Assembly: GCF_000400365.1 (NCBI RefSeq) | Contig: NZ_BAOG01000054.1 | Coordinates: 1 to 64,000 of the forward strand | Length of the DNA stretch: 64,000 bases | Direction: 5' to 3' | Source of the DNA: Vibrio jasicida CAIM 1864 = LMG 25398 | Lineage (GTDB): Bacteria; Pseudomonadota; Gammaproteobacteria; Enterobacterales; Vibrionaceae | In this document: in pieces, positions 57,294 to 64,000 of the stretch | Position numbering within the stretch: position 1 is the first letter of the stretch | How the letters are laid out: each line of letters starts with the position of its first letter | Made by a program: the position numbers and the translations under genes | Notes under the pieces: generated by a model | Databases searched by the model: none | Seen by the model: only the letters and a program-made list of their open reading frames with translations | Told to the model about the DNA's origin: nothing

Positions 57294-59199
57294 TTCGAAC
57301 CAAGTAGAGCAGTTATCCGTAAGAGCACTTTTCGACAGCAAAACCCAATATGTGATTCCTATCTATCAGCGTAATTACGCTTGGGGTGCGACAGAAATTG
57401 AGCAGCTTATCCAAGATATCAGTGATGCTGCAGGGCTGATTACTCAGTCAGGTGAAGCCACTATAGCTGAACAAGCACAGTACTATCTGGGTAGTCTTGT
57501 GGTTTATCAGCGCACAACGCATTCACACCAATCTAATATCGTATACGAAACCATTGATGGACAGCAAAGGCATACCACGCTCTCTATCTTGTTGGCGTAC
57601 CTCAAACATCGTAATGTGCTCGAAGAGAATGAGCTAGAAGGGCTAGACATTAATCTCACCTTTGATAGTCGTCCAAAATCCTCCAGAGCATTAGATGACA
57701 TCTATACAGGCAGAACCAATGGCGAGTCAGAAGAGCCTAACATTCATGCTGCCTTCAACATCATCAAGCGTTACTTCAAAACCAAAGGATTAGATACACA
57801 GGCGAAGACTAAGCAATTCTTTGATTATTTATTAGAAAGCGTCACCATCCTTAGAGTCGTCGTGCCACCACAAACCGATCTTAACCACTACTTTGAGATC
57901 ATGAATAACCGTGGTGAGCAGTTAGAAAAGCATGAAGTTTTGAAAGCGAAGTTTATGGCTACGCTCGATAATGATGAGGAGAGAGGCTGCTTTTCCACTG
58001 TTTGGGACGCTTGTTCGAATATGACGCGCTATACCCAAATGGGCTTCCAATCGGACTTACGAAAAGAGGTATTCGGCTCAGATTGGCAGACAATGCCAAT
58101 AAGCTTTGAAGCGATTCAAGAAAAGCACACGAGCAAGCAGCAAAAAGAAGATGCAATGACTCTGCGAGAAATCATCAGTAACAAGGCATCTAGCTCAAAT
58201 ACTGACGATGATGATCGAGAGAAAGAAGAACGCTTTGGTTCGGTTATCGACTTCTCAAACTTCTTACTTCATGTCTTAAAACTGATGAAGACGGAAGAGA
58301 ACGTTTCGCTTGATGATAAGAAGTTGATCGATGCATTTATCTCTAAAGACGATGGCTTGAGGGTTGGCGCTAAAGCTTTTGTCTATGAACTGCTTAAATG
58401 TCGAATTCTGTTTGATAGTTATGTAATCAAGCCTGACCAGTACGATGAAAAGCGTAAGTGGAGCTTGTTAAGGCTTAACTCTTACATAAACAAAAATAGT
58501 TTGAGTCCAGAGTACCCAAATACCTTCAGTAGCGATAACAACGAAAAGATTCGTATGATCTTGGCAATGTTCCATGTTTCGAACCCTGCTTTGGTATATA
58601 AGCGTTGGTTGAATGACGCTTTGCGGGTATTGAACGATCTCGCTACACATGAGCGGTTGGAAGTTGATGATAGTTCGTACTTAGCTGCACTTGAAAAGCA
58701 GAGTGACAAGTATTTTGATGAGATTTGTGGTGGTTCTCAGCTTGAGTTTACAGAGAACAATGTCGGTGTGTTACATCAGGGAACTGGTGTACAAAACTTT
58801 GTTTTTAACCGTTTGGATTACCTACTTTGGCGCAATCTATCAGACGGGAAGCCAGTTGGCGACATTACTAAAGAGACTCTAGGAGCCCACTTCACAAGCT
58901 TTCAGTTTGCGTTCAGGACCTCTGTTGAGCACTACTTCCCACAAACCGACCCATCTGGTGCAAGTAAGATGCAGGACGTAGATCGCTTCGGTAACCTTTG
59001 TCTTATTTCGCCAAGCAGCAACTCAAGGCTTAGTAATTACTCTCCTCAAGATAAGAAGAAGTTCTATCAAGAGAACAATCGTGCAGAGAGTTTAAAGCAA
59101 GCCATCATGATGAGTTATGACGATTGGGGACCTGATGGTAAAGGAAGAGCTAACATCCAGAGTCATGAAACACAAATGATAGAGGTGTTAAGAGGCTAA
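57286..59199 (+). CDS. DUF262-DUF1524 protein (GmrSD-like nuclease)
   Basis: A 637-residue protein with DUF262 at the N-terminus ([17 protein letters not shown] at 91-95) and a C-terminal DUF1524 HNH-type nuclease (EHYFPQ at 548-553; [17 protein letters not shown]). Family members such as GmrSD cut DNA carrying modified cytosine. A variable central region follows the NTPase. It forms a translationally coupled pair with the preceding DUF262 gene and is directly downstream of hsdMS. Confidence 0.8.
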   Translation: MSDSNQVEQLSVRALFDSKTQYVIPIYQRNYAWGATEIEQLIQDISDAAGLITQSGEATIAEQAQYYLGSLVVYQRTTHSHQSNIVYETIDGQQRHTTLSILLAYLKHRNVLEENELEGLDINLTFDSRPKSSRALDDIYTGRTNGESEEPNIHAAFNIIKRYFKTKGLDTQAKTKQFFDYLLESVTILRVVVPPQTDLNHYFEIMNNRGEQLEKHEVLKAKFMATLDNDEERGCFSTVWDACSNMTRYTQMGFQSDLRKEVFGSDWQTMPISFEAIQEKHTSKQQKEDAMTLREIISNKASSSNTDDDDREKEERFGSVIDFSNFLLHVLKLMKTEENVSLDDKKLIDAFISKDDGLRVGAKAFVYELLKCRILFDSYVIKPDQYDEKRKWSLLRLNSYINKNSLSPEYPNTFSSDNNEKIRMILAMFHVSNPALVYKRWLNDALRVLNDLATHERLEVDDSSYLAALEKQSDKYFDEICGGSQLEFTENNVGVLHQGTGVQNFVFNRLDYLLWRNLSDGKPVGDITKETLGAHFTSFQFAFRTSVEHYFPQTDPSGASKMQDVDRFGNLCLISPSSNSRLSNYSPQDKKKFYQENNRAESLKQAIMMSYDDWGPDGKGRANIQSHETQMIEVLRG

Positions 59200-59242
59200 A
59201 GCCACTTTTAACCCACTCGGTTTACTTTTACGTATCACTTAT

Positions 59243-59267
59243 CCCGATAGCTACTCGAGTTATCGGG
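59243..59267 (+). terminator. Terminator of the hsdMS-DUF262 operon (cassette-edge palindrome copy 3)
   Basis: Stem CCCGATAGCT/AGTTATCGGG (one G-T pair) with a 5-nt loop, then GTTTTGTCGTTTT. The right arm and tail match the copy after tRNA-Arg almost base for base. Confidence 0.78.
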
Positions 59268-59389
59268 GTTTTGTCGTTTTAGGCGACAGTACCTCTAACG
59301 CAACGTCTCCTACAACTTTTGCACTACCTTCTAGTCTTTGCAATCAATAGCACTTAATATGTGTTCAGTTCAATTGCAGCCTTACCTTT

Positions 59390-59992
59390 ATGTCCTCTAC
59401 CTTCAATTTCTATAACCAAAATGCGAGCTCATTAGCGGAGCAATACAACTCGACGACGTTTGAGAACGTTCATGCGAGCTGGCAGGCTTTTTGGCCTCAT
59501 GCAGGCGATCGGATCTTGGATGTGGGAGCGGGGTCTGGGCGAGATGCGAAATGGATGTCGGAGCAAGGCTGTGAGGTGATTGCTCTTGAACCAGCGGCAT
59601 CTCTACTAGAGCTTGGTAAAGTTAAGACGGGTGATTTGGTTACTTGGCTTGATGATGCCTTGCCTGCTCTTGAGAAAACCACCAACTTGGGACTTCGCTT
59701 TGATCTGATATTGGTGAGTGCGGTTTGGATGCATCTTGCGACTTCTCATCGTGAGCGTGCTTTTCGTAAACTCTCTAATCTGCTTGCGCCTAATGGCCGC
59801 TTGGTCATAAGCCTTCGCCATGGAGAGTTTACTGATGGGCGCAAAGCTTATCCTGTCTCCGTTCAAGAGTTAGAACAACTGGCAAAGAACAGTGCGCTTA
59901 TGGTTAGGAATGTCTCGGACAGTGACGACCAACTCAAGCGTGATGATGTTCATTGGCAGACGGTTGTTATTTCAAAGCAAGAGAAGGATTAG
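59390..59992 (+). CDS. Class I SAM-dependent methyltransferase
   Basis: A 200-residue methyltransferase with motif I ILDVGAGSGRDA near residue 42, motif II VIALEP and motif IV-like FDLILVSAVWMHL. It lacks an NPPY/DPPY motif, so it is not a classic N6-adenine enzyme; its substrate is unknown. It ends 2 bp before the SBD-HNH-like nuclease gene, implying co-expression. Confidence 0.78.
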   Translation: MSSTFNFYNQNASSLAEQYNSTTFENVHASWQAFWPHAGDRILDVGAGSGRDAKWMSEQGCEVIALEPAASLLELGKVKTGDLVTWLDDALPALEKTTNLGLRFDLILVSAVWMHLATSHRERAFRKLSNLLAPNGRLVISLRHGEFTDGRKAYPVSVQELEQLAKNSALMVRNVSDSDDQLKRDDVHWQTVVISKQEKD

Positions 59993-59994
59993 TT

Positions 59995-61122
59995 GTGTCT
60001 CTCCAACATTATGCTGATAAATTCAGTAATTTGAACGTGAATAGTTCAAACGGAAAAAAGAGTCCTCACAAAGTGTGTATGCTTCTTGCCGTTATGGATT
60101 TGATGCAGGCTGGACATATCGTTTCAAACAAGATTGAACTTAATTCTGTTCTTAAAGAGCGATTCACACATCACTTCGAAAACTTAGCAATAGGAAATGA
60201 TCGAAACACACCTGAGAACCCTTTTTTCTTTTTGAGAAGTGAGGGGTTCTGGCATCACTCTTATAATGAAGGCTATTCCATAGAAAATACAAAAAGGTAC
60301 TCATCAAAGGCCATTTCATACGCTTACGTTGATGATGAGCTATTCGAATATATGAATAGCTACATAGTCTCGAATGAATTGAAAGAAGCGCTTGTTTCCA
60401 ACTTATCAGACTTATCTTCATTGTTTTATCAATGGTTACTTGATTTGGGCAAATCAGAGAAAACGGCAAAGAACTACTTAGGAGCAGTCCGTGGTTCAAT
60501 TTCTAACTGGTTGATGGATGCCGGAAAAATAGAAGCATCTATCACAGAAATAAAATCTTACTCAGACTTTAAGAGTTATAAGAAACAAGCGGTGCAGTTA
60601 CCAGAGTTTCAAGTGCGCGATATAAAAGGCAAGGGTATGTATAGTGCAGCATTGTCTCACTACGACACCTTTCTCGCTGACTTAGCCCAGATTGATGTGA
60701 ATGCAGATATCCGGCATGTAATGAATAATAAGCAACTAAGCACAACTGAAAAGACAATTTTAGTAAACACCAGAATGGGACAAGGTCACTTTAGAAACAA
60801 GCTCATTGATATGTGGGGAGGTTGCGCTGTTACAGGGTTTAAGAATACCCAATTACTGTTAGCATCGCATATTAAACCGTGGCGAGATTCCAACAACGAA
60901 GAACGATTAGATAAGTTCAACGGATTATTGCTACTTCCTAATCTGGATAAAGCATTCGATCTCGGTTTCATATCATTTGATGATAAAGGAAAAGTTTTAA
61001 TATCACGCTACCTAGAAAAACCAGAAGTTCTTGGTCTACGCGAAGACATGTCTTTTCACGTCCATAATAGCCATAAGTATTACCTTGGCCATCATAGAGG
61101 GGTGCTGTTTAAGGGGCACTAG
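59995..61122 (+). CDS. SBD-HNH-like modification-dependent endonuclease
   Basis: A 375-residue protein. Residues about 20-115 resemble the sulfur-binding domain of ScoMcrA-type enzymes (SPHKVCMLLAVMDLM, ENPFFFLRSEGFWHHSY). Residues about 135-185 look like an integrase SAM-like helical module (SEKTAKNYLGAVRGSISNWL). The C-terminus is an HNH_2 nuclease: WGGCAVTG (274-281), SHIKPW (His292) and LLLPNLDKAFDLGFI. The GTG start at 59995 with GAGAAGGA upstream is preferred over a longer frame that lies inside the methyltransferase gene. It is probably a type IV restriction enzyme; modification preference is unproven. Confidence 0.75.
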   Translation: MSLQHYADKFSNLNVNSSNGKKSPHKVCMLLAVMDLMQAGHIVSNKIELNSVLKERFTHHFENLAIGNDRNTPENPFFFLRSEGFWHHSYNEGYSIENTKRYSSKAISYAYVDDELFEYMNSYIVSNELKEALVSNLSDLSSLFYQWLLDLGKSEKTAKNYLGAVRGSISNWLMDAGKIEASITEIKSYSDFKSYKKQAVQLPEFQVRDIKGKGMYSAALSHYDTFLADLAQIDVNADIRHVMNNKQLSTTEKTILVNTRMGQGHFRNKLIDMWGGCAVTGFKNTQLLLASHIKPWRDSNNEERLDKFNGLLLLPNLDKAFDLGFISFDDKGKVLISRYLEKPEVLGLREDMSFHVHNSHKYYLGHHRGVLFKGH

Positions 61123-61332
61123 ACTAGGAATGAACACTACTCATTTTAGCTTGAACTCATAAACAAATTTCTCATTGTTTTCAACGTACAGAAAAACGCT
61201 GAGTATACTTTTCAAACAACCTTATTTATAAACTTTCCATTTCTTATAAAGCTCACAGATCTACCTCACATTTTTGTGCCTCATAACTGATACAGATATT
61301 AAAAGAGTGAGAAATGGATTACAGTTTGGGAC

Positions 61333-62055
61333 ATGTTTTCCAAATGTGGTTGTATCGTGAAAACGGTTTCTAAGCGATTGTATCAGCTATTAAAAATTGA
61401 AAAGCTTAAGCACAAAAAAGATAAGGTTTTTTCCTTTCAAAACAGGTTGATAGATAATAATTCGAAAAGCCTGAACATTTTTTCACCTTCATCTTTATTC
61501 CTTAAAAAAAGTGATGTTTCTTCAGCGTCTTTATCGGTTCCAACTACCGATGCCCTTGCTTGGGGAAATCGCGTCTCGGTAGAGTTCAAAATCAAGGTTT
61601 ACAACATTTCTAAAGAGCTCAATATCGATCCTAATCATTTGATGGCTTGCATGGCGTTTGAAACGGCTGAGACATTTAGCCCAAGTATTAAAAATGGATC
61701 GGGAAGCGGTGCGACAGGGTTAATTCAATTTATGCCTTCAACCGCAGAAGCTTTAGGAACAAGCACAAAGAAGTTGGCCAAAATGAGTGCTGTGGATCAG
61801 CTGGATTATGTCAAAGCGTACTTTATGCCATACCGAAATGACATGGCGTGTCTTGAGGATGTGTATATGGCGATCCTTTATCCTGCTGCAATCGGCCAAC
61901 CGCCAACACATGTGCTTTTCAAGAAAGGCTCGATCGCTTATCGCCAAAACGCGGGGATTGACCGCAAGAACTCAGGCAAAATCACATTAGCTGATGTGTC
62001 CTATAAAGTGAGGCGCAAGTTAGAGAAGGGCATGCACCCCAAATTTTACGGTTAA
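61333..62055 (+). CDS. SLT-domain protein without a signal peptide
   Basis: A 240-residue protein with a basic, Ser-rich N-terminus (about residues 1-75) and a C-terminal lysozyme-like transglycosylase domain. The putative catalytic Glu lies in MACMAFETAETF, followed by SGATGLIQFMPSTAEAL. No signal peptide or membrane helix is seen, so export would need phage lysis or a type VI-like route. About 210 bp upstream is AT-rich and non-coding. It may be a phage remnant or a secreted effector; neither is shown. Confidence 0.68.
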   Translation: MFSKCGCIVKTVSKRLYQLLKIEKLKHKKDKVFSFQNRLIDNNSKSLNIFSPSSLFLKKSDVSSASLSVPTTDALAWGNRVSVEFKIKVYNISKELNIDPNHLMACMAFETAETFSPSIKNGSGSGATGLIQFMPSTAEALGTSTKKLAKMSAVDQLDYVKAYFMPYRNDMACLEDVYMAILYPAAIGQPPTHVLFKKGSIAYRQNAGIDRKNSGKITLADVSYKVRRKLEKGMHPKFYG

Positions 62056-62079
62056 ACTTTCCGATATTTTGGCGGGGGA

Positions 62080-62871
62080 TCAGAAGGTTGCTCCGCCATC
62101 CACTCTCAAATCATGCATGGTGATATGGCCAGATTTATCACTGAGCAAAAATTCAATCGCATTGGTGATGTCTTTGGTTTCGGCAATCTTGTTTAACGGA
62201 ATGCCAATTCGATGCGACGCTAAGTTGCCTTGAACCGTTTCTCGCTCGCCATAAGATTCATTCCACATTTGCTCTTGCATTGGTGTTCTGGTTGAACCGG
62301 GGCTAACAATATTGCAGCGAATGCCATGCTCTGCCAGTTCTAATCCCAAACATTGCATCCACATGTGCAGGCCAGCTTTAGATGTGCAGTAGGCGGACAT
62401 CTTCACGCGTGGTGTGTCTGCGGCATTTGATCCTACTGCGACAATCGCGCCTTTTCTGCCGTTTTCGACCAACATTTTTGCAAGCTTTTGGGTGAGTAGC
62501 ATGGTGCCTTTTAAGTTGATATCTAGGGTTTTATTGAGCGCTTCATACGGCAGTTCGATAATAGAGGCGAGGTGTAATGTGCCAGCACAAGTGATGATGA
62601 GCTCTGGGATGAGGTTATCCTGCTGGAGGCTCTGGCAGGCATTGAGGATCGCATGTGGTTCGGATAGATCAAACGGGAGCAATGTGGTGCATTGTTGTTG
62701 GTTGGTCGACAAGCTTTGTTGTAGTCCATCCAATGTTGCTTGAGTCACATCGCAAGCAATAACATGCGCCCCTTGGTCTAATAAGCTTTTAGTACATGCT
62801 AGGCCAATCCCTTGTCCGGCACCAGTGACCAAGCACAGTTTGCCGTAGAATTCTGAGCGGTTTTCACGCAT
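62080..62871 (-). CDS. entA: 2,3-dihydro-2,3-dihydroxybenzoate dehydrogenase
   Basis: A 263-residue SDR enzyme that makes 2,3-dihydroxybenzoate for catecholate siderophores. It has the NAD motif LVTGAGQGIG, catalytic Tyr-x3-Lys in SAYCTSKAGL, and the EntA/DhbA-specific segments SPGSTRTPMQEQMW and HITMHDLRVDGGATF. I chose the ATG at 62871, behind GGGAGAAGG, over an in-frame TTG. A strong Fur box lies 49 bp upstream. No other siderophore gene is in the window downstream of it. Confidence 0.88.
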   Translation of the reverse strand: MRENRSEFYGKLCLVTGAGQGIGLACTKSLLDQGAHVIACDVTQATLDGLQQSLSTNQQQCTTLLPFDLSEPHAILNACQSLQQDNLIPELIITCAGTLHLASIIELPYEALNKTLDINLKGTMLLTQKLAKMLVENGRKGAIVAVGSNAADTPRVKMSAYCTSKAGLHMWMQCLGLELAEHGIRCNIVSPGSTRTPMQEQMWNESYGERETVQGNLASHRIGIPLNKIAETKDITNAIEFLLSDKSGHITMHDLRVDGGATF

Positions 62872-62919
62872 CACCTTCTCCCTTTCGCGATACAAATATG
62901 AAATCTAAGTTGGATAGAT

Positions 62920-62938
62920 GATAATGATTTTTGTTATC
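62920..62938. promoter_or_regulatory. Fur box between entA and the divergent lipoprotein gene
   Basis: GATAATGATTTTTGTTATC matches 15 of 19 positions of the Fur consensus and is followed by another partial repeat (TTATCGTTGTCATTATA). It lies between two divergent starts, so iron probably represses both genes. Confidence 0.8.
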
Positions 62939-62973
62939 GTTGTCATTATATTAACAAGGAGGTATAGAATTCA

Positions 62974-64000
62974 ATGAAAATATTAGGCTGGAAAATCAAG
63001 CCCTTGATACTGGTTTTAGGGTTGGTTGGGATCTCAGGGTGTGAGTATTTACCGCACTTTGCAAAGGTCGATTTGCCGGAGCAAAAAATTGAACAAGTGG
63101 TTGAGCAAGCTAAGCCCGCTGATGCTGCAATTCTGAAGGCATTCGAGCAACACAGTTTTGTTGGGATTGGCGATTACCATTGGAATGACGCTTTTTTACG
63201 TTACGCAACGGAACTGGTTTCGACCGATGCTTTCTCTGACCAAGTTACCCATGTTGTGGTCGAATTTGGTAATGCGAAATATCAACCTGTATTGGATAAA
63301 TATCTGGCAGGCGGTGAGGTCAGCGAATCACAGCTGAATGAGGTGCTACGTGGTTCGATTTACTTTATGGCTTGGATGCCAGATGCGTATATCAACTTCT
63401 TCAAGGCGATCAGGGCGCGTAATTTGTTGTTACCTGAAGGCAAAAAAATTCAGGTGCATCTCGCGGAAGCGCCCTTTGAATGGGGTGGTGTCGCGGATGC
63501 AAAAGTTTGGAAACAAGCGGCGCAGAGTAAAACGGATTACTTTTACCAAATTGCTCAAGAGCGAATTGAGCACAATGAAAAAGCACTGTTGATTTTCGGG
63601 GCTTTCCATCTGGTGAATGCACCGAAGGACTATGTCGCGAAAACGCAAGCCAGCGCTTGGCCGCTTGCGACTCGATTAGAGCAAGCGTTTCCTGATAGTA
63701 CGTATTTAATTTGGCCGATGACAGAGCCCGAAGTCGTGCAAACCTTCCACAATGTAAAATCGCCAGCGCTACTCGAGGTGACGAATAGTCCTATTGAGCC
63801 ACTTCGATTCATCGATTTATTACCTAAAGCGCGCTATAAACTGGCGGCAATGGATAAGATGGATGCCCCAGTCGGGGAACTGTTTGATGCGTTTCTGTAC
63901 CTTGGTGAGAATGCGCGCTCCACCTTATTTCCACGTGAAGTGATGGCAGATCGTGAATGGGTGAATGAGATGCAAAGGCGTGTCGATTTGATCGGAGGCA
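62974..64000 (+). CDS. Iron-regulated lipoprotein, erythromycin-esterase/ChaN-like (partial)
   Basis: An open frame of at least 342 codons with no stop before the window end. The ribosome site AAGGAGG is strong. Signal and lipobox give LVGISGC (Cys23). The mature protein has the pattern FVGIGDYHWNDA, HVVVEFGN and LLIFGAFHLVN, which recalls the His/Glu metal centres of the erythromycin esterase/ChaN/TIKI-like fold. It is divergent from entA with a shared Fur box, so a role in iron or siderophore handling is plausible but inferred. Confidence 0.7.
   Translation, partial: MKILGWKIKPLILVLGLVGISGCEYLPHFAKVDLPEQKIEQVVEQAKPADAAILKAFEQHSFVGIGDYHWNDAFLRYATELVSTDAFSDQVTHVVVEFGNAKYQPVLDKYLAGGEVSESQLNEVLRGSIYFMAWMPDAYINFFKAIRARNLLLPEGKKIQVHLAEAPFEWGGVADAKVWKQAAQSKTDYFYQIAQERIEHNEKALLIFGAFHLVNAPKDYVAKTQASAWPLATRLEQAFPDSTYLIWPMTEPEVVQTFHNVKSPALLEVTNSPIEPLRFIDLLPKARYKLAAMDKMDAPVGELFDAFLYLGENARSTLFPREVMADREWVNEMQRRVDLIGG

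Noticed and set aside
59953-59994. Longer N-terminus for the SBD-HNH-like protein
   Set aside because: The extra 14 codons lie inside the methyltransferase gene in another frame, while the GTG at 59995 has a good ribosome site.
48887-61122. Prophage or integrative conjugative element
   Set aside because: No integrase, phage structural or conjugation genes are visible, and the tRNA-Arg 3' end is not duplicated at the far side.

Overview
The window reads as a chromosome segment of a marine gammaproteobacterium, most probably Vibrio (Harveyi-clade-like). This rests on gene order and protein character: znuCB/znuA, feoABC, argS next to yecM, yoaA-tsaB-slp/yeaY-fadD-rnd, minCDE next to ycgL, a Vibrio-type FeoC without cysteines, and a Vibrio-type aryl polyene cluster. 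The species cannot be fixed from sequence reading alone.

Layout. (1) 1-9.8 kb: zinc uptake (znuCB divergent from znuA over a Zur palindrome), a 1143-residue membrane-spanning AraC-type regulator with a degenerate kinase core, a probable small RNA on the minus strand in a 0.76-kb gap, and the ferrous iron operon feoABC. (2) 9.8-27.98 kb: housekeeping genes (UPF0114 membrane protein, HIT protein, argS, yecM, purU, yoaA, tsaB, slp, an alpha/beta hydrolase, fadD, rnd, minEDC, ycgL, a lytic transglycosylase, a LysR regulator, nupC). (3) 27.98-29.32 kb: the gap between nupC and folD is filled by two arrays of a 103-bp repeat that bracket a DUF559-type endonuclease gene. (4) 29.3-30.5 kb: folD and tRNA-Arg(TCT).

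(5) 30.6-48.7 kb: a complete aryl polyene (APE) pigment/lipid cluster. A 16-gene minus-strand operon encodes two ACPs, three ketosynthase-type proteins, a ketoreductase, two hotdog dehydratases, an acyl ligase, an aromatic amino acid ammonia-lyase for the aryl head group, acyl/glycosyl transferases, a thioesterase, and an MMPL/LolA-like/lipoprotein export set. Three divergent genes encode a lipoprotein, a methyltransferase and a flavoprotein. (6) 48.9-61.1 kb: a defence island. It holds a type I restriction system (hsdR, then hsdM-hsdS), two overlapping DUF262 genes resembling a split GmrSD-type type IV system, four small genes between hsdR and hsdM, and a methyltransferase followed by an endonuclease with a phosphorothioate-binding-like N-terminus and a C-terminal HNH domain. 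(7) 61.3-64 kb: an orphan SLT-domain protein, an entA-like catecholate siderophore gene under a strong Fur box, and a divergent lipoprotein gene running off the window.

Three copies of one terminator-like palindrome lie at the outer edges of the APE cluster and the defence island and between them. This suggests both modules sit as cassettes downstream of tRNA-Arg. The most novel-looking items are the DUF559/103-bp repeat element, the unassigned sRNA, the pseudokinase-AraC membrane regulator, the defence island with its paired DUF262 genes and SBD-HNH-like nuclease, and the shared cassette-edge palindrome.
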